Origin: Drosophila pseudoobscura
Lineage: Eukaryota; Arthropoda; Insecta; Diptera; Drosophilidae
Direction: 5' to 3'
Assembly (NCBI RefSeq): GCF_009870125.1
Contig: NC_046679.1
Location: 30,442,001 to 30,506,000, forward strand
DNA length: 64,000 nucleotides
The translations under genes were made by a program, and so were the position numbers. Under the pieces are notes generated by a model that was given only the letters and a program-made list of their open reading frames with translations, ran no database searches and had not been told where the DNA came from. Each line of letters opens with the position of its first letter. The first letter of the stretch is position 1. Below are positions 1 through 11,600 of the stretch, one piece after another.

Positions 1-1003
1 TTTGTGTATCTTTTTGTGCCTTTCGGCTACTTCTCGGATCTCCATCGTTGGCTGGTTCGTTAGACATCGTTTTGTTCTCATTCCATCTCTCTCTCTTGTG
101 GGGGGGAATGACAAATGACTTTTCCCCCCACAGTCCCCTGTTCTGGTTTCTATTGATTTTTAATTTATTTGTTTGACTTTGATTTTTTCCACTCGAATAA
201 TTTTTCTGTATTCAAATTTTAGTTTTTTTTTTTTGTCAAATCATTCGGCGGGGCCATACGCATTCGATAAATAATTATGCTTTAATTCGTGGGGCAGCCA
301 GCCAGCTCCTTGGATTGGATATGTCTCTCGCTCTTCCACTCTTTTGCTCTTGTGGGGCGGGGGGGAGGAAGGCAGGCAGGCATTGTGTACAATCATCTCA
401 TTTGATTTGACAAGCAAGTGATTTTCAATAATGATGGCTTGAAGAAACCAAAAAGAGCCACTTCAAGGCACGCAGAGAGGAGCGGGAGCGGGAGCAGAAG
501 CAACAACAAACAACCAACCGAAAAGAGCCAAGTGTTTCGGTTTAAAGAATGTGTCGAGTGGTTGGATGGATGGGAGGCTATTGATCTGTGCTTCGAGTAT
601 AGTACTTTCGTACAAAATTTATATTTGAGATACTTTTTTGGGGGCTTTGAAGCCAGTTTTGCAATATGATACTTGGAGAAGCAACTAAATATAGTTTTTC
701 GCTCAAATTTGCCATTTTAGGATCTAAAGATACAAATGTATCTTATAGATACTTTTCTAGAATGTACTAAATTCGTTAAAGGGACATCTGATGCAAGCTT
801 TCCATGAAAGTGTAGCTCTTAGGGGTTGAAGATACAAATTTATCTGAGAGATACTTTTAAAAATATTTCCAAATATGATGAAATTTTAATTTTAGGCATG
901 TTTTAGTACTTCTACCTGCTTTTTTCATCCAAAGATACATATAAAAATGTATCTTTTACATATAAAATGATATCTTGTACATTAAATATTTTGTTCTACT
1001 TAC
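1..1003 (-). other. Delta intron 4 (part)
   Basis: Intron 4 of Dl continues past the left edge of the window. The left 420 bases carry homopolymer runs (T, G and C) and no gene. Bases 620-975 hold a diverged tandem repeat of about 102 bases, listed separately. The short open frame at 418-669 shows no protein-like features and is not called. Confidence 0.85.
620..975. repeat. Diverged tandem repeat, period about 102 bases, with palindromic cores
   Basis: Three units begin with palindrome-like cores: GATACAAATGTATC at 729-742, GATACAAATTTATC at 831-844 and a longer version at 934-953. Start spacings are 102 and 103 bases. Units 2 and 3 follow the core with AGATACTTTT, and an earlier copy of that tail lies at about 627. 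The rest of each unit has drifted. The array ends about 30 bases from the exon 4 donor. Confidence 0.65.
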
Positions 1004-1252
1004 GTATATGACAATAATCGCCCTGCCATCCACTCAGGCAGATAATCTCGCCCGTCTCCGAGCATTTCGAGTGCCCGAAGGAGTCGTCCCTCGTCCGACA
1101 GAACTTGGCACAGCCCGAACCGTAATAGTTTGAGTCGCAGGTGACACGGAAATCGTACTCCAGGGACGTGTACTGCGATTCCGATTTGTTGGTCTTCCAA
1201 TCGGAGGAGACCTCCAAGACTTGTTGCACCAACAGCCGCTGGATGAGGAGAT
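1004..1252 (-). CDS. Dl: Delta coding exon 4: DSL domain
   Basis: The exon starts after a TTTGCAG acceptor and completes the codon begun in exon 3 (A + AT = Asn146). It encodes 82 further residues and the first base of residue 229, then a consensus GTAAGT donor at 1003-998. It covers the end of the MNNL region (LLIQRLLVQQVLEV) and the whole DSL domain, which binds EGF repeats 11-12 of Notch. Visible motifs are YDFRVTCDSNYYGSGC, DDSFGHSKC and GWQGDYC. Against remembered D. melanogaster Delta there are a few substitutions, for example Asn-Leu to Asn-Ser context before NYYGSG and Pro199 to Thr. Confidence 0.96.
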
Positions 1253-1312
1253 CTGCAAAGAGAGAGGCGGAGGAGATGATGATAAGTGTGTGAGAACAAG
1301 AAACAAAACCAG

Positions 1313-1395
<83 letters not shown>

Positions 1396-4300
1396 AATGA
1401 AGATTAATTGGGTTAAAGATGATCATCGTTTCGAAGGCAAAGGCAGAGCCAGAGGCAGAGGCTTGTTGTGGAATGTGGAAAATGAAAACTTAAAAGAGGA
1501 AAAATCGAAAATCGAATGCAATTGCTTGTCACAGAGTTAGGTTTTTTTTCTGCTTTTTTTTTGGAGTGGCTGCAAGTCAAGTGCTGCCTGAAGTTGAGGT
1601 ATGCAGCAGTCGATGAGGGAGAGTCAGAGTCAGAGACAGAGACACACGGGGCATGGCTTCATGGCTGCTTCAGAGCGCGAGACTCCACATTTTTTTTTTT
1701 GTTTTTTTTTTCAGCTGTTCAGAGCTTGAGCCCGCGGACCGGTCCCTCAACTTGTTTCGTCTCTCTTTCGTATATATATATATATATATGTATATACATC
1801 GGTGGCACATTATGCCATGGTCTATAAAGTAAATTGCAGGTGCATGACTATTCGAATTGCAAGAAGCCAGAGCCACAGCCACAGCCACAGCCAAAGCCAA
1901 AGCCAGAGCTTAAGAGTTTTTTGTTTGAGCTTTAAACAAATCCAAACATAAATCTCCCGCCTTTGAATGTTAAAAGCCAACAGAACAACTCAACAGAAAA
2001 ATCTCCAAAAGGAATGCCAGAAGCAAAAGTCTTGAAGGGGAAAGTGAAAACGAGAGCAACTGCGGGGGAAGCTTTTATCCAAATTTTGGCTCTAAAAATC
2101 CTTAAATTCGATTGCCTAATGGTTTTGCCCAAATATATCGATTGGTATTGTCAAAGCCATATATTACACAGCCAGCAGCCGCACATTGACAAGCCGCTTA
2201 ACCAGTTGGCCAATAAAAATATGAAATAAAAAATCGCACACACACAGAGCAACTCCAAAAACCAAAATCCAAATACTCCGCTAATTAATTACCGAAAATA
2301 TGCACAAGTCAAATGCAATGGCAACGGCTACAGAGCTGCGGTGGCTACAAGAAATTCTTAGAGCCGTTTGCGAGCTGCCTTTTTGGCCACAAAAGTAGTC
2401 GTCGTCGGTCGTCGGTCGTGTGCTTCACCTGACGACGACATGGTAAAACCATTCAATGCAAAAATCGCACCAAGCTACAACATTCCCAAACGAAACGTAC
2501 CAAAAAAAAAAAAAGAAGAAAAAATTGAATTGTATTTTTGTGTGGTTTTATTTACATTTGCCACAGACACGGACACGGACACACACACCACACCAAACCA
2601 TATGGATACAGCCCATAGGATTTGTGGCATGACAGGTTATTAGACGTGCCGGCAAACAGACTAAGACGCAGACGCACAATTTTGTGGCCAGTTTTGCCAG
2701 TTGCCGAGTGGCTCCGTGGCTCCATGGCTCCATGGCTCCGTGGCTCTGCTCTGCGACTCCAGAGTGCAGAAAGAAATCCGCATAATAAATATATATCAAG
2801 CAGATTTCTGCTGTGCACACAAATATTTACGCAAAAGCTGCATTTTCATAATTATCTGTGCAATAGCTTTCGTAATGTGTGAAAAAGTGGTTTACGTGCA
2901 GGGAAATGGCAAGGGTATGAATTTCCAATTGGGAAATTTTTAAGGGAACCAAATAAGAGCTCAAAAGTGTTGGATCGTCCTTTTTAGAGAATTCCAAGCC
3001 TAACGAAAATTTCCCTAAAAGGGACATTTTTGGGAAATTTCCAAACACACACTAATTCCACTAATTTTTGCATTACTAAAGTTGTCTAATACATACAGAT
3101 CCTTTAAGTGCATTTTGCAAAATTCCCCTATTGGGGAAATTTAATTTAAACCCACCATTACCAACGTTTTGTCAACCCCATTTGCTGCCATTAACAAATG
3201 AGTGAAATTTGTGTGCAACAAATTTGCAACAAGAAATCCAAACTTGACTCTCGACTGTGCCGCCTGCCGCCTGCCTCCTGCCACCTCCTGCATCCTCTAT
3301 CCTCCCCCGTCCATTTGCTGACTTGAGGAATTTTTCGAAAATACCATTTTATCAAGACACACGACGACAACAGAGCAACACAGACCAACAACAACGACAA
3401 GTTTTGTGGCAAAAGAAAGACTACGGACTACGGACCACGGACGACGGACCACGGACGACGGACGACGAAGGCAAGCCCCAAAGAGGCTGTGCCTCTTGTT
3501 GCTGGGCCGCCGCTTCTTGATCCAAAGAGTTAAAATTAAAAGATAAGCATTTTAACAACATCGAGGGGCAGAGAGGCAAAGGGGGGATATGCTGCCACAG
3601 CCACAGCCAACGTGCAACACTAACAACTTTGGCATTGGCAGAGATTAATTGGTGGGTTGGAGAGGAAAAGGTTGAGGAGGAGACGACGCGACGACGCTCA
3701 ACTCTCGGGCGTTGAGGGAGCACCTTGCACCGGCACCGATGGTCAAGCCTCGCGTATGGATACAGGATTCAGAATTCAGATTCTTTTCATTTTTTTGTGC
3801 CCAGCAGGTCTGGGTCTTTCTTGCAACCCGACGGCTGTGTTTCGCTGCTGGCGAAAAGGTCGACGATGCTGCGGCTGCAACTGCGACTGCGTGCTGATGC
3901 CTGCCTTTATGTAATTTATGTTAAGAAAAAAAAAAGAGTCTAAAAACTTGCTGTGCAACTAAAAGTATGCGGGAGATCGCTTTGCACTTTGTTGCAAATA
4001 CTTTGGGAAATAATGAAATTAATCCTTGACAGGCGGGCAGGGAAATCTCGCTGTGGAAATTGAAATTGCAATTGCAAGCAGAGACTAGGATCTACAAGAT
4101 CTATACAAAAATAAAAAAAAACCCCAAGCCAAGCAGCGGGGGACCTTGAAAAATCTGTGAAATAATTAAAATTCCTTGAGGGATTGAATGATGCGTTTTA
4201 GAAAAGAATTCCAAAGAAAACTCCATAAATCTTTTTGAAAGAAAGTCTGCAGGTAGCTGGAAAAAAACTACCTGTTCTTTTCATCAACGAAAAAATCTTT

Positions 4301-5564
4301 GTGGGAAAAATCAGGCACTAGATTTCAAGGATTTCTCTTGTGGGGTGGTCCTTTTTTTGTTGTATGTCGTACTCGTAATCAGCAGAAGACAATCACAGAT
4401 TCCTTGATGCCATGTTGTTCCATTGTTTTCCAGGATGGATTACATACACGATCCTTCGATCTAGTGATTCGAACTAGAGTTTAAATCGTGATCAGAACGA
4501 CACAAGAACTTAATTGCAAAAAAAAGAGAGGCAGGCAAAAGCAAAAGCAAAATGCAGAAGGGTTGGGCACACTTCCGCTCTGAGGCAGCAAAAAAAAGGC
4601 AGGCAGCCAGACAGACAGACAACAAAGGGCGACAGAGGCGCACGAGGTTTATCCCCTGCCCTGGGGGATTGTTGGTTATTTAAAACCACTCAATACCCCG
4701 GATATCTTGTACAGCAAAGCTAGAACTTGCACAAGTATCAAATTCCACAGAGAGAAATGATCATCCAGAGAGCGAGAGCGAGAGAGAGCCGGAGGGGGAG
4801 ATGGTTGCAAAGAAGATCCTTTCGTTTTACAGGAAGCAGGATATATGTATGTTCCGTACAGGAAAGTAATTTTATAATATTTAAAAAAAAAAGATTACTC
4901 ACTGTTTACACGCGTATTGGCGCTGTTGTTGGTATCATGCCAGGCCTCGACGATCAGCGAGAAGGTGCCCTGTAATAAAAAATAAAGAAAAATTGATTAA
5001 AGAAAGTTCCACATACATATCCCATATCCAATCTAAAGGGGAAATGAAAGACAGGCAGACAGTAATCCTGTCTAAATTTTTATCAATTTAATTCCCGGCT
5101 AATGGATGCATCTGGGGGCCATCTTCCAGATCTTCCAGCCCCCACATTGCGCGCCGCGACGACTCATTATAAACAGATTATGACAGGCAGAGACCCAAGA
5201 GCTAGTTTTGACACCCACAGTGATCCACACATCGTCTCTAATGCGGCAGCAACAAAATTTGAAATGCAAATGCAACGCCACAATCGGCAGCGCCCTCAAT
5301 TCACACTTGATTTGAAATGCAACGAACGAACGCGCGAGCGAGCGGCTGCTGGAAAAACCGGCAGAGATGACACAAAATCCACCTCCAGCCGTGGAAAAAC
5401 TTTTGCAGAGGCTTTTTTTATTGAATCTGGTTTTCGTAGATGGGCGTGTTGCATCGTCGAATCTCGGAGTTGCATTTGCCATGTAAATGACTAATTTTTT
5501 CGACCAACTTTCGATTTTGCGTTGCATTTGCTTTGGAGTTGGAGATGCGTGGGCGCTGCCTGGT

Positions 5565-5613
<49 letters not shown>

Positions 5614-8600
5614 CGTTGGGAGATGTAGAATTAATTTGGTTGATAAGTCCGTGGCTTTGCCGATTGATTGCCTAACGATTGCTGCTGCCCTGCCATTTCG
5701 TATGTGTTGTATTTTTCTACCATTTGCGAAAATAAACATAAAATTTATATGGGCACGACAGGAAGCAAATCAGACATCGAGACACGTATAGATGATGATC
5801 GGAGTGCTGGAGCGATCATCGATGGGAAACAATGGGAAATGGGAAATGGAAAAAAAGGTAATAACGAAATGAAATGAAGCGCTGCCGATGGTTTATTGGT
5901 GTTTTGAGTGTTGTGTGTTGTGCAGAGTGGAATAAAGTGCTTTTCAACAGAAGCTACGTGATTGTCGATCGTCGATCGGCTGCTTTTTTATTTCCCCATG
6001 TGGGAAATTTTACATATGACAATTTTATTGTCATTAAACGGCTGATTAAGTTGTTTTTTTTGGTTAGAAACGGACACAATTAAAATTTCCCTGTGAGGGA
6101 AATTTTTATTTTTCACCCAAAATTGGTTTTTAGATCATTTAAGACTTTTCCAAGAGTTTTCTATATAGAAAATAGTTGTATTTAAAATTTCCCTAATTTG
6201 GGAAATTTTCCATTTTGAGTAGAAATTCTTATTTTGCGCCTCACTTGACATTTCTTTAGGTAATTTTATATTTTTACCTCTACGAAAATTATATAAATTA
6301 CAATCAGACGCCACACCGAGAAATTCTGGTGTTTGCATCCGCCCAGGTCCAAAAATAAATGAGGCAGCGATGCATCAGCAGCAGCAGCAGCAGCAGCAGC
6401 AGAAGGAGTCGCCCGCTCGCTTTAGTGAATATCGCGTGCGTCGGTGCTGTATATCAACGTCAATATCCAGTCACAGGGCTCTGGATAGGGTGGAAGTGCA
6501 GTTTGGAGTCGGGTTGGTGGCATGCAACAGAGCAACAGCATAGGGCGCAAGAGTAGGAGTGGTAGCCCCAGACACGTAGCAACAGGGGAGGCGACACACA
6601 GAAGACACAAGACAAGACGCACGAGACAGACGGACAGACGGACGGACGGATAAAAGTAGCAAAGTTCAATACGAACAGAAGAGGAGAGACAGACAGACAG
6701 ACAGAGAGACATCAATGCTGTACGCCTGCCATCGCTGCTTCGACTATTTTTAGCAGAAAGCTGAAAGGAGGGAACGGAACGGAACGGATCGAGCGACTCC
6801 GGACTCTACTCTGAATAGTATCTCTCTCCCCCTTTCGGGTGGGTACTTGCAACATCACATCTTTTGGCGTGTTGTCAGGCATGCGTGGCTTCGTCGTTGT
6901 TTTAATTAAGTGCAACATTAAATTAGTTGATGCAGCAGCGAACGGCAGTACTTTCCGAGGAGGCCAGAAGAGGGGGAGAGGCGGCGGGTACGTGGCGCAG
7001 AGTTCTAGAGGAGGTCTAGAACTATAATTAAATTTATAGTTTGACCTAGAAATAATTTGAAAAGTTGAAAGTGCGGTGGCGCGCCTACGGTACTAATCAA
7101 AGACCAGACTGAAAATAGTTTTTAGAAAATTTAAAAATACATTTTCTAAAATTATTCTTAGAGGATGTTCCAAAAATACCGAATACAGAATATATGCTGG
7201 AATATACCAAGGAAACCTGGTTAGAAATTTATTCCGAACCATTTCCGAGATGTTCTTTTATGGATTACCTTTTCTACCTTTAATTTCCCTTCTTATCATG
7301 CGCGTGCCATGGTTTTTCCCTCACTTTAGGGAAATTTTCAGCGCAAAAGTTTGCTAATTGTTAAGTTATGCCCGCAGTTTTGCTGCACACAAATTTATGC
7401 ACATTACACATTTCACGTGCCACAAAAACAGCCCAAGCGGCGGCTACCTCCCTGGGGGAACCATGACTTTGCAACAGGCAGCAGCTACAAAAGGCTGTCT
7501 CTCTGCCTGTCTGTCGTATGTGTAATGATAATAATAATGACGCTGCACATGCGCACAATTAGGAAGTAAAGTGTCTATGAAAGAGAGAGAGAGAGGGGGG
7601 GAGGGAGAGGGATCTCTCTGGAAATATAAGGGGTGTTTCTGCGGGCCACAGACACAAAATACGTTACAAACTGCAGTTATTGCCGTTGAAGCTTCAGTAA
7701 CTTCTTCTTTCTGGGGGTTGGGATCGGCACATCTCTTGCTGTAATAATAATTAAGAAATGCATGGCATGGCATGGCATGGCTTGGTATGGCTTGGTATGG
7801 TATACCTTTGCGTCAGTGGAGCATAACTTTGAAGAAGAATAAAGTCTGTCGGTAGGTATTTCAAAATTTTCAAGCAATTTATTGAGCACACGTGCGCTGG
7901 CCACGAAAATGCAGTAAAAAGAAGGGTGGCCCTAAGAAAAACCTAAAGCAAGGGAAAGAGGAAGTCATGCTTCTTGGTTTTTTACTAAGAAAAAGTATTA
8001 CTATAGGGGTTTTAGGGTGGGGCGGAGGCTCTAGCAGAAGTTTTGGTAGGTGCCTTTCACTTAGGGGAACAAAAATCACCAAATATTGGCCTTTAACTCC
8101 CGAATATCTATTTTTACGGCAAGTTCTGATCTCTAGATATTTTTGTAAGTGCCTTTCACTTGGGGAAACATCAAAATCAACTTGGAAAATCACCAAAAAT
8201 CTCACTTTAACCTCCCTAACAAGTCATGGAGGAACAAACAAGTTCCACTCAAAAGTCAAAACTATTCCTGGTTCTCTCCCTTCTTTCGTGCCACAAAAAA
8301 GTAACGGCAATCGCCTGAAAGGAGCCACCAAGGGGTGGGCTATGCAGCGATCTGGAAATTGTCGTGTTTGACTGGAACGGAAAGGAATGGAATGATGGAA
8401 TGATGGAATGGTGGTGGCTGGATCCGGGGGTACTTGGAAGGAAAGTGGTGGATCGGTGCTTGGTGTTTGGTGGTGGTGCGCGTGCGCGTACTTTTCAGGC
8501 GCACTTTTAATAGCCGACAGATGTTTCGGCGTGTGCGCCACCACGGCGAGGCATGCAACAACATCAACCCTCCCAACAAGGACACTCCTGCTGCTGCCGG

Positions 8601-11600
8601 ATACACAAGGGAAACGGGGGGGGGACCCAACCGCGCGCAAGGCTATAAAAAGCCCACAAACAAATTAGCAAAAAAAAAAGAGAAAGAGAGAGCGGGAGCG
8701 GGAGCGGGAGCGGGAGAGAATCTAAAAATAGTACCAAGTAAAAGCAAAAGTTGTGTTTTACTTACCGGCCATGAAAACTGAAAGGGAAATTGTATGGGAT
8801 TCGAGAAACCCTTATTCTGAAAGCGTTGCACATCGGTCAGATTGACCGAATTCTCGCCGAGAATGGGGGTTACCACATCCCCGTAGGTGCACTGCGATGT
8901 GGTATCGATGGTCGCCTGATAGTGCTTCAAACAAACACGAAACCGTGTTTTGCAAGTGCCCAAACACTTGCCCGTCGCCGCATCCGTTTCGCCGCTACAG
9001 CAGCGACCCTCGTTATCCCTTCCATGCTCGTTGCTAAAGTATTTTAGCCGCAATTCAAAATTGCCGGAACTGTGAACCTGGAAACAGAGGGCGAGAGAGA
9101 GAGAGAAGGGATATTGTATTAGTCAAATCAAATTAAAAAGCAATTCATTAAAAACGAACAAAAATCAAGGCAAAAAGAGAACAGAAACAGAAAAGGAAAA
9201 GGAAACAAAAGGAATGCATCGTGCGTCCCAAACAAGAGACGATAAATCTTTCAACATGGTATTTTTGCACAGAAATTGCAGAGGAATTTCGCTGCAGTAG
9301 CAGACGGGTGGATGGAGACCCATGCAAAGGACAAAAACAGGCTTATGAAATATTAAGAGAACCCCAAAAATACAATAAAAATAAATACAAACAAGAGGAA
9401 ACATGACAAATGCTCAGCAAGCGGTCTCCTCCAACCCAGACCTCGGTCTTCGATGCGGCGGGGTCTGTAATAAATTCCGCTTCGTTTGCTTCGCTTTCGA
9501 GTTATTGTACGTTAACCTGTGTATCTCGGTCTTTTTGGGGTCCCTGTGCTCGACTTTCGTTTTGAAGCGCCGACGCTTTGCATATTTTTGGATTTGCAAA
9601 TCTCTTTGATAGCCGTCTTTCTCATAAATTTCTCAATTAATTCGTATATCTCTCGCATGGCTTTTATTGCTTGCTTGTTTTCAAAGGTGTGAGGGAAATT
9701 AGCAAAATGGGTCACATGTGCTAGATATTCATGTTTTTTGGACACTTTTTAATGGGGTTTTGGACACATTTCCCATAGAAGGGATGGACGTATGATTGAA
9801 TGAAATTGGTCAAGGTGTGAAAAGCACTTGGTAATTGATTATCGCAAATTTCCCATCTAGGCAATTCTTTCCTGTCTAAATATAACCAAAAACGCATAAG
9901 ATCGCATTTTAAGTTAGTGTAAGAAATTTCCCTAAAAGGGAAATTCTAAGGAAATTTGTGTACTTGAGGTACTTTTTCTGCATAGTTGAAAAACCATGAC
10001 AAAAGTAAAGAAAGTCTCATTTGGACTACTATTTCCTTAATTTATAAAATATCCCAAAAAGGGAAATTTTATTTTTGTTTCAAATTTCATTTATACACAC
10101 GCCACTTAATTTTTCGAAAATTTCTCAAGATGGCAAACACTTTTGAAGGGAAATTCTCGCTATCCCATAGATGGGTGCACCACACTTAAGTGCGTAAATC
10201 TTTAATTATGACTTCATCATTGCCCAGAACCATAAATGGGCAATCGACGGCACTCCAATCAGAGGCAATGCCCAAAAATAGGAGAGATCTACTTATAGTT
10301 ATTGCAGCTCCGATTGCTCCGATTGTTGCCTCTTGTGCGCTCTGCTCTGCTCTGCTCTGCTCTGTCGTTGGTCCGTTTTTCTGCTATAAACTATAACTGT
10401 TCGGCAATTAACATTTCAGGCAACAGCAAAAACAACAACAACAACAACAACACGAGTGAAGCTTGTTAAAATGACAATTTAATTGTTGACAAGACATGAG
10501 CACAGCAGAGCACAACAGCACAGAGCGTTTGTTGTGTTATTTATTTTTTTTTTGTATTTTTATATAGTTTGCTCCACATGTGGCTGCTGCTTGGGAAGTT
10601 TCGTGGGTTTTCCCTCCTCTCTCTCTCCCAGTCTGTCTGTCCATCTATTCCTCTTTCTTTGGTTCGTTTGGAGGTACATGGGTGTTTAATTGCTCAATTA
10701 AGTAGAAGTGCGGTCGGGATGCTGTGTGCCTCCACTCTCCATTCACCATCCATTCTGTCCGCCTTTCGAGTGTAAGCACAGGCACAGGTGTAATCCCCAC
10801 AGACAATAAAAACAGGTACAAAAAAAAACTGTAGCAAAGCTGCTTAAGAGATCATTTAATGGATGTTTCTGCTTGGGTCTTGATCTGGCGCTAACATTGT
10901 ACAGAGGCTTTTGTAATTGTTTGGGAAATGGGCGGGGAAATGGGCGATAAAGGGTTCTGCTTTCAATGGAAAGCTTATTACATCACAGCAAGGGAAAATT
11001 ACAAAAATCCCTCCTAAAAGTTGAGGAAATTATGGGAAAAATTCCCATTTCCTTCTAAAACAGTGAGTTTATCGATAATCCTTTATCCCATTTCCCATAG
11101 AATCCTATAAAAAGAAAAAACAAAAGACTTAAGCAACAAACGCAGACAGAAAGAGATGCAAACAGAAGTAGAAGACAGAGACAAAACGTGTATTAATAAG
11201 CAGCAGCAGGCAGGCAGGCAGGCAGGGCAGCAACAAAAACAAAACGGACGCAAAAGAGCAGCACAGAAAATAAAACAACACAACAACAAAAACTAAAATA
11301 AAAGAAGCGGCCGAGGTGGAGGCAGAGGCAGCGACAGCGACAGCGACAGGCAACGGGCGAGAGAGAGAGAAGAAGCAGAAGGCGAAGGAGAAGGAGAAGC
11401 AGAAAAAACGATGAAAAAATGTACAAGTAAAACCGAATTGTTTCCCACGGCATACGATTTTGCCGGTCAACATTGATGGTTAAAGCGGGGACGAAGCAGC
11501 CAGAGAGAGACGCGACATACGAAACCAATGCGCGAGAGGGAGAGCGAGCGAGCGCGAAAGGCGAACAAGAGAGCAGAGGCAGAGAGGCAGTGGCAGCGCA

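Larger units (their letters stand above)
1253..4902 (-). other. Delta intron 3
   Basis: This 3.65-kb intron contains GATA/GA and TA microsatellites (listed), short triplet-like stretches such as CAGCCA at about 1870-1910, a GGCTCC-type run at 2705-2750 and an ACGGAC run at 3420-3470. GGGAAATTT/AAATTTCCC hairpins occur at 3007-3040 and 3121-3141. A TGTGGGAA Su(H)-type site lies at 4300-4307. No internal exon was recognised on either strand. Confidence 0.85.
4970..8765 (-). other. Delta intron 2
   Basis: This 3.8-kb intron contains (GGCT)12, (CAG)9, GACAGACG runs, a CATGG-type run at 7759-7800 and a GAGCGG run at 8690-8716. There are two perfect AAATTTCCC hairpins at 6082-6106 and 6184-6209, a TGTGGGAA site at 5999-6006 and a diverged direct duplication at 8048-8217. 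The open frames at 5102-5494, 7892-8371 and 8224-8640 look like chance. No internal exon was recognised. Confidence 0.85.

Noticed and set aside
3032..3042. GGGAAATTTCC as a Dorsal/Rel site
   Set aside because: The A/T spacer is six bases, while the usual Dorsal consensus has four or five. The sequence is better explained as one arm of the local hairpin family.
5102..5494. 130-residue frame in Delta intron 2 with an overlapping 142-residue frame on the other strand
   Set aside because: Both strands are open over the same DNA, neither has a domain, and both lie inside a Delta intron.
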